Shown: positions 1-13,263, counted from the first letter of the stretch. The stretch is 64,000 nucleotides of DNA from Polyodon spathula (GCF_017654505.1 NC_054553.1:8010621-8074620), one strand, 5' to 3'. Notes: generated by a model not told the origin, from the sequence alone. A program made the numbers and translations.

Positions 1-262
1 ACTTTTTGTACTCGTCTTAAAACAGTTGGTCTTATATGTTTAAATATGTTTGTAATCACATTTTCACCAACAAGCAGTAAAAATTGAAAATTTCGATCAC
101 ATAAGACACATTTTGAATGTATGTTTCAAATAAATCAATATATTAGTTGTAGCTTTTAAAATATAACCATACTACTAATTTAACGTTTAACTTTTACATG
201 TAATTAGTTCAATTAGCTGCCACATAACTGACTCTAACAGTTCTGTTTATTATTATTTTCAG
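1..262. other. intron sequence upstream of the first visible RGCC-like exon
   Basis: AT-rich sequence with no recognisable exon. It ends with the acceptor of the exon at 263. By exon phase, an upstream coding exon ending in phase 1 must lie left of the window. Confidence 0.6.
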
Positions 263-421
263 TGGTAGAAAATGAATTTGAAGACCTACTGAAAGAATTC
301 GACGATGTGTTGGAGGACTTCGAAACGCACACTCCAAAGAGAAATTACTATCAGCATTTGAAACAAGCGAAAATATACAGTGCCACCAGCATGGGCGACA
401 GCGCATTCGAGTCAGTCGACA
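263..421 (+). CDS. rgcc-like: RGCC-like exon with the EFD..L.DF motif
   Basis: The acceptor is ttattattattttcag and the donor is a consensus gtaagt at 422. The exon starts with two bases of a split codon and ends with one. It encodes the acidic N-terminal helix-like segment (ENEFEDLLKEFDDVLEDF) and the basic YYQHLKQAKIY stretch. The reading frame runs on into the intron to position 480, which is not coding. Confidence 0.85.
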
Positions 422-686
422 GTAAGTTAAGTGGACATGAGTCCATTTCATATAAAATGTGCCCCGATTACTTTGTGTAAATATATTAGGAAACGCCTGT
501 AATGTTTAATTGTATCGAGTTATTGGGGCATGTTTTCATAACGTTTTCTCCGATCTTTAATAACTCCTGCTTTTTGAAAGGAGAACAAGTCTTGTTAAAT
601 GTACAAAATGAAAAACAAACGCATTATACATAATAAAATGACTCTAAATATATAACAGTTGTTCTAGTTTTGGGAAAGTAACAGGT

Positions 687-719
<33 letters not shown>

Positions 720-841
720 GTATGTATTGTTATGAAGAAGCCTCACAGTATTGAAAACGTACTGGCGTTTGGGGGTTTTCCCCATGCACATGTTTGGAAT
801 TTTTGTTGTTAATATAATTAATATCAGTATGAACAGTAAAG

Positions 842-872
<31 letters not shown>

Positions 873-2409
873 AGTTTTATTCACAACCTATTTTATGTAC
901 TTGTTATGTGTGTTTCATCAGCTTGCAAAGTGTGACTAGCTATTTATTTCGCTGACATAGGGGCAGTAGTACTGCATCTATAGAGCTTTTTTTTTTCCAT
1001 GAATAAAACTGTACTTCTAAAACTATACTTCTGTTTAATAAATAGCAAACAGTTTATTCATAAAAACTTTGTTCATGAATGTAGAGTTATTTCTAGAATA
1101 AAGCGTTTTGGATAGGGCCTCATGCAGTATGTCAAGGTTAAACTTGGAGTCGCACATTTTCACCGAGCCACTAAAGCAAAATATAAAAACCTTAAACGCC
1201 TCGCGGTGTACAGAAAAATAAATAAAAATGATAAATGCAGGGTTGCCTTTTTTTTTTTTATCAGGTGGTAATTCCTCCCCTGATAGCAGTCTAAACAACA
1301 GTGAAGAAAATCTGACTATAGTCGAAATGATGACACCTTCAAAAGGTAGGAAGAGAAATTATGACAATTGAATGTGTGAGTGCATGTAGTAAAGATACCT
1401 GTGCCAGATCAGCTTTGTCTAGCTGGATGATTAAATCTGCTATTCCATCTTCCATGTTCCTGTTTAAAATCATTACACATTTTATTCGTTTTACATTTTT
1501 ACATGGGTAGTTTATGTTTTGTGCAGTACCCTGTACGGTTACAGCAACAGGACCAACAAACTCGTTAGTCATTTATATGTTGTTTAAGATAATCATTTTG
1601 CATTTCTCTTACTCTTTTTTTCTTCTTTAGCAAAACTTGGAGACACAAGTGACCTGGAGAGCTACATTGAAAACCTAGACAGAGTATTAGCTGGTATGCA
1701 ATCTCAAACACTGTTTATTTTAAAGTGTTAACATTCATTGCAGCAAAATGCCATGCAGTTCACTTGATTTATTAATATGCTAACACTCTTCCATATATTT
1801 CCCTCTATAATGTATTTTGTACTTTGTATTACCATTTATTTTAAAAGATGTACATCATAAACAACCAATTTTAAAAATCATAATGAAAGAAATGACTGTA
1901 TTGGCTAATTATAGCTGCTTTTTGTAACATCTTGTACCACTGCTTTCTGCAGAATGCACACAACCACAGAGTAGCAGAACTTCACAACATAAACCTGTAT
2001 ACATATTGAAAAAAATATACATATTATGAAAAGACAAGTTTTCTTACAATTAAAAATATGTATTTAGTAAAAATACAGGCCTTATATTAAATAGAAAGGG
2101 AGCTTTACAAATTATAAAATATATAAATAGAGGGATGCATTACATATATTAATATACACATCCTGTTGGTGGATATTTTAAGGTTATTCATTCAATAAAA
2201 AGGAAAATGCACAATATTTAGTAATACTTTTATTTACAATGCCTTAATTTACTGTCAATATTGAGCCATATACAGTGCATTTATTATGCAGATTGTAATT
2301 CGTATTTTACCGAAATGCAGTTTCCTTAGAAGCTGATTGATTTGTCTCCAAATTGCTGTCTGAGCTGAACACCAATCTCAGTGTTTTGTTTCTTTCCCCA
2401 GAGATGTGA
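263..2409 (+). CDS. rgcc-like: RGCC family protein (regulator of cell cycle / RGC-32-like), 5'-partial, four exons
   Basis: Coding exons are 263-421, 1265-1345, 1631-1693 and 2402-2409, each with AG acceptor and GT donor and all junctions in phase 1. Joined, they give 102 residues plus a TGA stop. The 5' exon(s) lie left of the window. Hallmarks of the family are visible: the EFDDVLEDF segment near the start, a Ser-rich middle (GDSAFESVDSGNSSPDSS, with SP and TP sites such as TPSK), and the C-terminal block AKLGDTSDLESYIENLD followed by RVLAEM at the stop, which parallels the LASM end of human RGCC. The human protein has 137 residues, so only about 30 N-terminal residues are missing. Family members are small, largely disordered proteins reported to bind cyclin-dependent kinase CDK1 and to respond to complement, TGF-beta and p53; that role is inferred from family only. 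It could be RGCC proper or a paralogue. Confidence 0.85.
687..717. repeat. poly-T tract in the RGCC-like intron
   Basis: A run of about 31 T bases, with a second run of about 20 T at 841-860. Confidence 0.85.
1265..1345 (+). CDS. rgcc-like: RGCC-like exon, Ser/Asn-rich
   Basis: This 81-bp exon lies between a T-rich acceptor (tttatcag) and the donor gtagga. It encodes 26 full codons with SSPDSS, LNNSEENLTIVE and MMTPSK. The TPSK ending is equivalent to the TPQK that precedes the conserved AKLGDT block in human RGCC, which supports both splice choices. Confidence 0.8.
1631..1693 (+). CDS. rgcc-like: RGCC-like exon with AKLGDT...LD conserved block
   Basis: The acceptor is ttcttctttag and the donor is gtatgc. 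The exon encodes the most diagnostic part of the family, KLGDTSDLESYIENLDRVLA. If the donor were ignored the frame would run 11 codons further and stop at 1727-1729, so a read-through isoform is possible. The match to the human C-terminus favours splicing to 2402. Confidence 0.85.
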
Positions 2410-3075
2410 AATGACAAGACAGACACAAATAGAAGAAGAAGGACCCTCGCTGCCTTTATTCAGAAATGATAAAAAAAGTCACGCCTTTACACACAAGAGC
2501 CTAGAAACTGACTAAGTAATATGCATTATAGAGAACTAGATTTCTGTTTGAAAGTTACCAAATCCTTTTTCAGATTGAGTTGTTTATAAAGTCAGTTGGA
2601 CAATTTGCACTATTGAAGGGGGGAAAAAAGTTTGCTTTAAAGGCTGTAATTTGATCTCAGGTTTTTGATGACATGTACATCAGAGGGCTGTAGCTCAAGC
2701 GACCAAGAACTCTCAAAGTTCCCATAGCTGTAACTTCCTCCTAATGTGTGTGACTAACAACAATTTTAACTATGAATACTGATAATCCCTTCAGCACATT
2801 TTTTTTGTAAATGGTCCCTGAATTGAAAATACAGTGAAAGCTGAATTAACCATTCAACAGTAGGGCCAAACAGCCAGTGTTTGGAGCTTAAGACAAGCGG
2901 CTGCTTATTCAAGGTTCTTTAGATATTCACTTGTATTGGGTTACTGGAAGGCCAGAGTTCAGTGACTGAGTAGTAGCGTCTGCTGGAAAAATGTGTTAAG
3001 TGTTGTACTTGTATATAAACATTGTACATTTGACTGTGAATATTACAAAAATAAACTATTGTGGATTTTTATTGT
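2402..3075 (+). CDS. rgcc-like: RGCC-like last exon: two codons, stop and 3' UTR
   Basis: After a strong pyrimidine-rich acceptor (tgtttctttccccag) the exon supplies the end of a Glu codon, ATG and TGA (2407-2409), giving the short EM end equivalent to SM in human RGCC. The rest is about 650 bp of 3' UTR reaching an AATAAA at 3049-3054; the exact cleavage site is estimated. The tiny coding part makes this exon easy to miss. Confidence 0.7.
3049..3054 (+). terminator. polyadenylation signal AATAAA of the RGCC-like gene
   Basis: A canonical AATAAA sits 640 bases after the stop codon and is followed within 30 bases by T- and GT-rich sequence (gtggatttttattgtaactgt trimmed to its T/G character), as expected for a cleavage and polyadenylation site. 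Confidence 0.6.
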
Positions 3076-4189
3076 AACTGTGCTTTTGTTATAGGTTTGT
3101 TTCAATTTCAAAAACACTTAAAAACTAGGTACAACTTCCAAAGAAAGCCATGAGCCATGTTCCAGTTGTAGAGATCAGTGAAATGTTTTGTTTGCAAGCC
3201 TGTTGCACACATTTGTAATTCTGTTTAGCGAGCCTGTTATTGTGAAGCTAGTAAATTATCTGCGAATAATGCCTTTGAAGCACTGGATTCTATTAACAGT
3301 TCTAAATAGCAGATAGCAATGCAACTGTGGTAGCTGGCCGTTTAATTTAGAAAATGCAGATTTTCCTGTCAGCCAGAAAGTGTCAGATAGCATACGTGTG
3401 CTTTTAGCCTTTCAACTGTTACAATGCTTGCGTCTGTTGGTTTTCACATCCTGACAAAGTTAAAGCATGTACTTGTGTAAGTTAAACCACATGTAAGAGG
3501 TTTCAACACACAAGGAAATTAACATGCACTTTTACATTTTCCACCATCTAAAATATTCCAAAGCTATGCTCTGCTATAAACACAAGTGACAAGATGATAA
3601 CGTTTGTTGCAAGGCTTTATATATATATAAATTATTTTAGTAGTGGAGCGTGAACATCTGGCTTGCTAATACTGCTTCAAAGTCACAGTCAGCTAATACT
3701 ATAACGTTTTTAATTCTATCACATAAATCATTTATTGAATCAATCTTTCATCATTTAGGATTTTGAGATTTAATGGTTTTAAGGAGTGTTTTATGAAAGA
3801 CTATTTTTGGTTAATTAAACCAAGCTTGCAGTACATAAAACCTTTTATTGTTCTGTTTGAGGTAACCAAGTTTATTCAATACCTGCTCATCCAGATTATC
3901 AATGAAAACTGCTAAGCAGAGCAGTAGTACAGGGGCTGGATTGTAATTATTGGACTGGGAAGGTCACATTAACCAAGGTACATAACAGTAGTAGCTTGAT
4001 TTTCTGAATGAATCAATTTTACAACACCCCCAGGTCCCAATTAGCATGGGTAATGGAGGCACTGCTGAAATGCTGTTCTGTGCATCCACTGACAAGCAGT
4101 ATTTTGGGACGAAACCCTTATGAAAGTTTCCTGTGGTATATTTGCAAAGTGTAAAAAGATGCATTTAGAACATGGCCAGTGGTTCACCT

Positions 4190-4530
4190 GGTGAAAGTAC
4201 AGCTGTGTGGTGTGCAGGGCGAGTCCTGGCTGTGCAGAGTCATCGGTCTTCCCTGGGAATTCCCAAGGCGTCACATTGGCTCTGGCACTGCCTTCGATTA
4301 GGGAGGCAAGACCGTCTGGGACTAGTTCTCCTCATTGTGCCACAGTGACCTTTGTGGCCTTTGTCCTCCAGAGGCCAGCAGCGGGCTGAAATCCGCTCTC
4401 GAGTTCCTGGGTGTAAAAGAGGACGCTGGCTCAGTCATGGGATCGGAGGGCACCCACTGAACCTTCAGTTCTCCTGAGACATGAGGGGAAATGCTGCAGT
4501 GAGTAGAAGAAATTATTGGACATTCCAAAA
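4190..4530. repeat. GC-rich old interspersed repeat, family not named
   Basis: This block is clearly richer in G and C than its surroundings and ends in sequence running into a T-rich low-complexity tail (4558-4602). Its style (short CpG-bearing segments, a terminal A/T-rich tail, overlapping spurious frames on both strands) suggests a decayed short repeat rather than a gene. I cannot assign a family with certainty. Confidence 0.4.
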
Positions 4531-5887
4531 TAATTGGTCATACTAAATGGTATATAATTTAATTTTTTTTTAATTTAATTTTTTAATTTTTTATTTTTTT
4601 AAATGGCCAAGCATAGCTAAGTAAAAGAAAAGCATGGGGGAAACCTTGAAAAAGCAAAGTCCAGAACTACTATAAAGCTCCACAGTGGAGTATTTTTTGC
4701 AATGGAAATGAGGTCATGGATTGTGTGATGAATGGATGTTTCAGGATTCAAAGCAAAAGATTTGTAATAAACAAGACCAAAACAAATAGAGATGGAGAAA
4801 GAATGTTTGGATGGACTTAAAAAAAACAGCACTGGCTGCTGAAAATCTTTTCTTTTTAGTGGCAGTACTGCGTAGATTACAAAAGCGATACATGTCTCTT
4901 CAAACTTCAGACATCTCATAATTCTCACTACTCCTGCATTGAAACTCCCACTTTAGATTGTAGATACAGCATTTGTCAATGTTTATCTTTTTTTTTTTTT
5001 ATTTACATAAAAGCGCTGGTGGGTGTAAGCAGTCTTCGATATTAATGTTGATTTATATAAAGATGTTTCTAAGGTCATCATATTTATAGAATGGGGATGG
5101 AGGGTGGTGTTTAAGATATAATGACATTTCTGTGGTGGGTTACAAGGTAATAATGGAACTACATAAGCAATATATACTTAATACCTAAAAACCATGAGGC
5201 GAAGTTTTTAAGTATGAACAGACTGTTTTAATAATGCCTGGTGCAGGATCTCACCTTCAAGATGTCAGACCCCTAATATTACAGCAAGACTCCAAGCACA
5301 GAATGAACAGTACAGCAATACCTGCAGTATCACATTTAAAAAGAGTAACAAGCAAATAAAAACTTAGTTTGAATACTAGAGCCCTAATTACCCCTATTAG
5401 CATGACTAAGCGTTTGTACGAGACTAGAGAATTACACCTTTGTTAAAAAAAAGCTCCAAGGTATTATTGACACTATTTACACCAGAAGATTACTTGAGAA
5501 GTAAACTGTTGGAAGCTATTGTAAGGATCCATCAATTTACACCTAGGAATACTGTAGTGGGCAACTCATTAACATACAGCACCTCAGCATCATTAATCAA
5601 ATCAGGAGTCCCTATATATCTATGACAATACAATGTGAGGTAAAAGCATGTGTGTTAGAGATAATGAAGAGATACAATGCTGATAGAAGTTTATCTGAAT
5701 GACTGTCGACTAGCTTTTAAATATTAGATTGAATTTTGTGTTCTGTTACAGGATAGTTTGTGTACTATCCTGAGGTAACCCAAGTAAAATGTTTAGCATA
5801 CCACAGCATTACCAGGGATGGTAACACAATGGATTTGAAACACATGTCTCTCAGGTCTTCCTAATATAGTAACGCACTGGTACCATG

Positions 5888-6130
5888 AGGCTGTGTAATC
5901 CAGCAGTTAAAGAAAGGGGCTTGTAACCAGGTGGTCCATGGTTCAAATCCTGGCTCACTCACTGACTTACTGTGTGACCCTGAGCAAATCGCTTAACCTT
6001 CTTGTGTTCTGTCTTTCGGGTGAGACGTTGTTGTAAGTGATTCTGCAGCTGATGCATAGTTCACACACCCTAGTCTCTGTAAGTCACCTTGGATAAAGGC
6101 ATCTGCTCAATAAACAAATAATAATAATGA
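5888..6130 (+). repeat. tRNA-derived SINE (V-SINE-like) with L2-type LINE tail
   Basis: The left part looks like a tRNA-derived pol III promoter head, with an A-box-like region near 5893 and a B box GGTTCAAATCCTGG at 5939-5952. The 3' end holds the gtcaccttggataaaggcat motif followed by ctgctcaataaa and an AAT-rich tail. This tail is the known fish SINE end borrowed from L2/Maui-type LINEs. The copy is complete in outline, 240 bp, and inserted in the direction of the RGCC-like gene. Confidence 0.8.
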
Positions 6131-9100
6131 TTGATCACTAAATGTGTATTTGGTATGTCAAATATGAAAAAGTTACCATTCTACCAATGGCTCGTACCAT
6201 AGCATTTTCATTGGTGTAAATGGTGGGCACTGGTGAGGGTCCAACACTGATGCTGTCTGTCGTATTGGATGTCAGATCCACATGAGCTAATTCTCATTAT
6301 CAGCAGAAATAAAATTCTCCAAAAATTTACCAGATCTTGGGAAGGGTTATACTGTTGTCATACAAATATTTCCATACAGCAGTTTGATAGTTGTAAGTCC
6401 AGCTTATTCCAGGAAACCATTCTAGTAAAAAAGCCCCTATTAGGGTAAGTACACTAGGAAGTATGTGGCTTCCTATCGTGAAACTTGTGACAGAAATGGT
6501 GTTAAAAATAACAGCACAGAATACGGGGAAGTGCAACTCACCCAAATTTCTTTGGAGGGAAATGTTTTTGATAATATTATTTCATATCATGCTAGTGAAT
6601 CATGTCTGTTTGACAGCTTGAACAATCTACTCAACAGTATAAAGTGGTGACCGTCAGTATTGACTCTCTATTAACAGGATTGACCTGAGTAGCCTGCAAT
6701 GTGAGATGGAAACATCAGGGGTTTTGATTCCCTGGTCCAGTCAGTATACAGTTCTGAGTTGAAAATGCTCGCTATACCATGAGCTTTTTGCTGAGGAGAT
6801 TCTGTAACACTGAAAGTAGGAAGCCAGCATCTCAAGTGGTTTATGAGGTAGTAGTTATGTAGCTGAATTAGCAACAGCAGATTTCCAAATGCATACAGGC
6901 TAACGAGGATGCTTAATAAAGAGACACTTAATGGGATTCAGTACTTATGATTAGACTTTTTCACTAAACATGTTATTGTTAGCTTGTGTAACAATTTCTA
7001 ACTTAACTTGGTTACTATACAGTTAAGTGACGTTTGTATGTTATAGAATAAAACTGTGGACCTAGGCTATGAATAGACTGAAGCATTTGACAACTGAAAT
7101 AAATGTGCTCTGTAGTTTTACCCTTCACCCGTCTCTGGACGCTCTATTCTGCCTTGTGGCCTGAATTAACATGTGCCTGCCTTTGTTCTCGGACATCTCA
7201 TTGATTATCTGAAACCACTGTAACATATGTGATCGATGCATGCTACTGCTTTATTCAGCTATGCACTAGCACCCTATATTTTATGACAATGAGACTGAAT
7301 GACTGACAAATCTAAGACAGGCAAATACAGAAATGAAAATGTTTATTGACGAATTAATTTTTTAAAATTCAGGCTGTTGTACTTTGGAGCTCTTTTTAGT
7401 GGCTATGCTGTCTCAACATATCTAAGAACTCATTTCAAAATGTAATGCTTTGGCCTTTGCTTGTCAAAACCACCACATCCAATAATTTTGAATTCATTTT
7501 GCTGTTACTTTGGATACAGGTCTGCAATTGTTGCTATGAAGACTCATTCTATCTATAATTATTGAAAAAGAGGACTATCCAACTATCTAACTAATCTGCC
7601 CCTGTTGGCTATAATAATATAATCTGCATGTTTTTGCTGGTTTCTAGTTTTACTCTCAGGAAACCTCAAGCAGAGACTTTACTCTCTTTATTGATCAGAC
7701 ACAGTCAAATTGCGATATATCGGCACTGTATAGGAGAATACTAAAAGGCAGCAAAATTTATGTTATCGAGGTGTAACTATTTACTGTGAATATGATTATT
7801 TGTATCATGAATGTATTGGCATGTTATATTTATTATATCACACCCCCAGAAGCACACTGTTAAGTCATTATCACACCTCCACAGCCAGCAGCCCTCTTCG
7901 GGTGCATTATTAGGAATTAAGCCAATAGCCTTTTATAAGAACTTTTTAACTGCCATTCTCCACATTCTTTGCCTTTCCGTGTTTTCTGAATCATGTACTT
8001 CTGAGAAAAAAGGGCCCTCCTGACTGCTTAGAGACAGGAAACCAGAAATTAAACCCGCTATTGTCTACAAGAAGAAATCTCGTTTGTGCAAATGTGTATT
8101 TGTATAGACTTGGCCTTTTCAGGAGAGACCCTTAATATTTTCTGATGCCATTACCAGAGGGGCTTAGTTAGAATAGGCTGCCTTTTTAATGAGGCTAAGC
8201 CCTGAAGACAGGAAGGCACAGCATTACACTACGTGCCTGTAAACAGGCACGGAGGCTTTCTGTCTGAACACTGAGATCTGTGGAGAGGCACATTGTCTCA
8301 CACAAAGACTGAATATTAGATAGACAAGTGACATCACTTGAGAATAATGTTACTTCAAAGCGCAGGGTTTAGGCAGTTTTAGTGCATTCTAAAAGTTATA
8401 ATACTAATTGCCATAGTTTTAAACTTTATATTACAGGTAATTTACAGTATATGGTATGTTTCTCATTTGTTATTTATACTGTATAAACAACTGATAAATA
8501 GGACAAACATCCTATGAATGACACTAATTAGTTTAATTAGTGCAGTGTCTGTTTACATTGGTTTATTTGTCTCAACTGTCAGAAGTTTGAGTTTTTCTTT
8601 TGTGTAAATTAAATATTGTATTTTATTGAACAACACTTGCCAAATGTGCGTTGTTTTTTTGTACGAAATACATTTAGGCAGTTAGCTTTACCTGGAAATA
8701 ACTTACCCCTACCCCTTAATAACTTGGCATCCATGGTAAATGTAAGCATGGCATAACATGTAAGTTTGACAGATAGACAGACAATACACCCCCAGATTAG
8801 GACAGGCAGAACAACAGAACGTTCTTCGCAAGTTTCATCCTAATTGGACAGGCTGTTCTCTCAATATCCACTCTATCCACATCGTTATGTACATTCCCAC
8901 CCAGCAAGGGATCATAAATGTACAACGCTTGTCCCCTCAAGCCCTGACTGCCCTTTCTATGGTACCTTTCACAAAAGAGCAGAAGTCTTAACCCCGCTGT
9001 CTTGGCTAAAAATGCCAGATGCCACCCTCTCCCCTTCTGCCCTAGTTAGTTCTCAAACAAATCTTCAACACACCTAAATGAAGACAAGATGTTGAATTTC

Positions 9101-12089
9101 AGTTAAAATATCGTCTATGCTACCACCCTGTGGTAAAAAATGAGTACTGCAACATTGTCCATAACTATGCAATACTCAACAGTGCTACATTTAGAAATAC
9201 TAAAAGAAACGTAATAAATTAAATTATCTATTTAACACCTAATCTGGCAGAAAGGTCCAGAAATGCTTTAAGAAAACCACGTTTAAGAGAGTAATCGTTT
9301 TCAATTTACAACCTTAGGGGCTCAAAACACACAGTTTATCGTGGGATCAATTCAATTGTTCTAAATGGTGATGAATCGCCACCGTTTAAATATAAAAACT
9401 AGGACTAAAGGTGGCATTTTTAAAGGCAAAATACACCACAGAGACTCACTCAGTACAGTGTTGGTGGTTTTACACAGCATTGAAATCAATTGCCGTATGT
9501 AGATGTGCCACTGTTTTAATAAACAGGGGTCAATAGAAATGACCTCATTATACGATTCCTAGGACTTTTCAAAGGTCTTGATGTAATTTGTGTGTATCTC
9601 ACATAATAAAAAATCAACAGCTGCACTGCCTCCCTTCTTAAAATATTAAATAGTTAAGATATAATCAGATCAATGAAAATATTCATAATGAGCGATTCGA
9701 TTTAACCAAGGTATTCATGAGGGTCTAAGCCCGAAACCGATTGGAATCACACCACTTGTGCTGTTAACATATGCTGCCCTCCAGTGGTCAAAATCCATAA
9801 TGCAACCACAATAACAAGCAGGTTAGTGCTTGCAGATCACCTTGAGCCACACCCATTGTATGTACACATATGGGCAAAGGGACAGACGGGACAAGACACA
9901 TTCCTCCCTATATACACAAATCCTGATACTCTCAATAACTTGTGCTAAAGTACTAAAGTCTTCTCACAACTGGATAAGAGAAATCTCTAGATATATGTAA
10001 GCTCTGAAGTGTGAAAGATGTACAGTATTACTTATAGCTATGTATCTCTGTCACTGGTAAAAGTAGGTACAGATTCCACCTCTATTCTTCTTCTCTTCTT
10101 CTTATTATTATTATGCTAAGCAGCCACTAGCTTTTAGCAGACAGAAAAGTTCAGTCCTTTCGGTTACTTGTTAAGTCAAGTTACACTTTATTTTTATTAA
10201 CATTATCAATATTTAATGAGGAAAAGTCAAAACATGGCAAAAAAATACATCCAAACCACACCATTACACAGTGGTGCAGATTTTCAGTGATCCGATTATT
10301 CATTACTTTCCATCTTTCCAGTGTAAATAGCTAATACTGCAATAAGATATTAAGAGGTACTTCAATGGCCTTTCTTGCAAAGGTACCCTTGATAATGAAA
10401 AGGGTTTTGTCTTTGTTTAAATCAATAAACTGAAATCTTATGCCTGTTTCAAGGAAACAAACAGCCAGATTCAATTGCTTCAGGCAGAGAAAAATCTCAG
10501 ACCCAAATCTTACTGACCTCCTCCAGCACCTCACTCAGGGAGTCTCCACCCTCAGCCACTCCATGTAATGAGTTCCGGACTTTTTTTTTTTCACCAAATT
10601 TTGGCTTTTGGTCAATTGCGTCTGGCTCCCATGCCCCTAGATGATGGAGTCTGATTGCCAGGGATACGCATGACATGGTCCAACAAGTTCAGGTCTCATT
10701 TCAGAACTTGTCACTTCAGATGTTGTGCTGTGACTTGAGATTGCACTATAGAAATATACAGGGCATTGGACAATACACTAGGACCACCTGCCATACAACT
10801 GTCAACAGGGGTACCTACAGACAGAGTGACGACACTGATTTTAATCGTTCTGGAGGGAGAGATATCGTTATCTTTCTACTGCAGTATACAAGACCTGTTG
10901 TCTAATCCATTGTGACTGCAGCAGACAACAGGAGCAGCTGTTTTGCAAAGAGGTTTGTGCTACTGGGGGTTTCAATCTGTCCAACACCTGTATATTATAC
11001 ATTAAATTGCGATACTGCCTCCTGCCGATTTACTCTATTTATACAGGACAACATTTTATGGCAAATTTTTGGGTCGCCACAGCTATTCCACATTCCTTAT
11101 ACTGTATTGTGATCAGATTTGAAAAAAAACAAAAAAAAAAACACTGGGAAACCATCAAAGCTCCAGTTCAAGAGCAGACCATGGCATTACCAGCAACCCC
11201 ACACAATGGGTTTGTGACAAATAATTCACTGCAGAGACAAACAATTGTACAAAATTAAATGGTGGTTTGGTGTCGTTAAGACCAGATTTCTTCAGATTGT
11301 TCCAGTATTTCATACAGTACTCGAGCCCATGTGTGTTTTTCAGATTGCTGATTCTCATTCCTGAGCTCTGAGGTGATAATTGTCCCAAATATCTATCCTT
11401 GAAAGCCCAGGTTATATATGAGCCTTCTTCACATCTACAGGGTATTCTGTTTTTTTCCACATTAGTGAGGGGCAAGATTAAAAGCAGGGCAAATGATTGG
11501 CGATAAAAAAATACTTCCTGTTATCTCCTTCCCCTTGCTGTAGGTCTCTTGGTTTGGCTCCTGATAGACACTGATGTGAAAATGCAATTAGGACCTAGGT
11601 ACCAGGGACTGCAACAGCCATGAAATATATAATGTTTTCTTTGAATTATCTGCTAGGCTTGACAAGGAAATGGATTTTAAAGCCTTGGCTAGCATGCCTT
11701 TGGATATCCATGTCAGATCTGTTTTCCTCAGTCACTCTTGTGCAAAGGTTTACGAGGCTAAAATCATTTTAATATGTATTTTGCTTTTTTTTTTTAAAAC
11801 TGTACTTTGGTTATTAATAAATATGCATTTTTACTGTAGTCATTGGTAATAGAATAGCAGTGAGCTGCGAAATCATTTCTCACCTTCTGATAGGTGGTTT
11901 TAAATTTAATCAATCCTTGAACTTGAACAGCATGTGTGAAGATCTTTCAAATGAAAAAAATGGCTCACAATTTAATTTGGAATGAAATGCCTGAAGGACC
12001 AGTAATGCATTTTCCATTTTCATTTTTGAAAAACATTGAAATGGGATAAAAGTAGAGCACACTAATATTTTGTTATTATTATTTTACAG

Positions 12090-12437
12090 GTTCAATATTA
12101 AACGACCTTCAAAATTGCCACTGTGATTGCCCTGTTGTAAAGACAATGATGAATCCCATTATGCACTGAAACTGAGGGGTTGTTTTTAAGCAACAAGTTT
12201 AAAAAAAAAAAAGACTTTCAATAATAACAGAATTGCACTTAGATTCCTCACATCGATCCACCAATTTCATTTCCAATTTAGAGACCTTTCAAAGCATCTG
12301 TTGTACATCGATAGCTATGGATTTTACATTACCATCGCCCGTTCTTACCCATTTTTATCATCAGCACAAGGTTGAAAAGTTAAAATGGCTTTTTAATAGG
12401 TGTCGAACAGTGATAAGTAATTGCTTATTTCAATAAA
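12090..12437 (+). other. possible terminal exon with stop and AATAAA, unassigned
   Basis: A good acceptor (ttattattattttacag) is followed, in the phase-1 frame, by 25 codons including DLQNCHCDCPVVKTMM, then TGA at 12167-12169. A polyadenylation signal AATAAA lies at 12432-12437. The acceptor phase matches the phase-1 donor at 1693 of the RGCC-like gene, so an alternative last exon is formally possible, as is the end of another + strand transcript. I do not recognise the peptide, and chance cannot be excluded. Confidence 0.3.
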
Positions 12438-12719
12438 CACGAGTACAAACACTTTCTCTGGTGACGTGTTCTATTTAAAAAAAACGTTTTCCCAGTGTTC
12501 CCCACGTATTTGCAAATGAATGACACAATTGTTTTAAATACTGCTAGCATAGGAGAGTCTTGGTAAATCCTCCATTTAGGGGCTGACCACACAAATGCAA
12601 CAGGTTTCTCTAATCATAATTGCAGACCCAAACCAAAGGCTCTAGGGTCTCCATCTACTTCTAACAGTTTAAACATATTTGAGGAAAAATAAATGCAGGC
12701 AATTTAGTGGTCCTGAAAG

Positions 12720-12930
12720 GTGAGGGGCAATAGCACTGGTGATTGTCAGGCACAGCCATCAGGCAACAGCAGAACTTCCCATCACAGATCTGCAAGCATA
12801 CCTCAAGTCTAACCTGAACTCCACTCACCACTCAGTCCTGGGTCTCTCTCATGCAGACTGCCAATTGTGTCTGATTGCTTGCTGGTTTTGTGATAGGCTG
12901 AGATCACCAATCTCATTTCACTCATTCATA
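12720..12930 (-). repeat. dispersed repeat, copy 1 (second copy near 35.93-36.08 kb)
   Basis: The reverse complement of about 12840-12925 matches 35930-36010, sharing gtgaaatgagattggtg, an acacaattggcag core and a gagaga segment. Similarity continues into a tgcctgac...ccagt/ccggtgatatt block. The two copies lie in opposite orientation. The family is unnamed; no coding capacity is seen. Confidence 0.5.
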
Positions 12931-13263
12931 AGGCAGAGGACATGCCAAAGGTGTTCTATATTCTGTTTCCCGGTGCAGCTTTCTTTTTTTGTTGTCCTGA
13001 TCTAAAGAGGCAATGCAGAGTCTTTCAGCAGGTGGTTTTGTGTACTGCACACTACCTGTAAAACAGAAGTCAATTAGCATGTAAATATTTTGCTGAAATG
13101 CAGCTATCTTTTGCATTACTGGAACACGTGTCTTGAAATATTATATTCAGGATCACACCTGCATGGCTCTGCCCTTACATGGTGCTTATGTTGAATGATC
13201 CTAGTATTCGACCCCCATTGTTCTCCCCAATTTATAAATGTTCAATTGTGTTCTCTTCTGCAG

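Larger units (their letters stand above)
3076..12089. other. intergenic stretch between the convergent genes, left part
   Basis: I see no convincing exon. Open frames here are short, lack splice context and do not resemble known proteins. It contains a GC-rich repeat-like block at about 4190-4530 and a SINE at about 5888-6130; the rest is unremarkable AT-rich sequence. Confidence 0.5.

Noticed and set aside
4617..4928. 103-codon minus-strand open frame
   Set aside because: AT-rich, hydrophobic random-looking peptide without splice or start context.
11155..11475. 106-codon minus-strand open frame
   Set aside because: No homology recognised, no splice context, and composition like its flanks.
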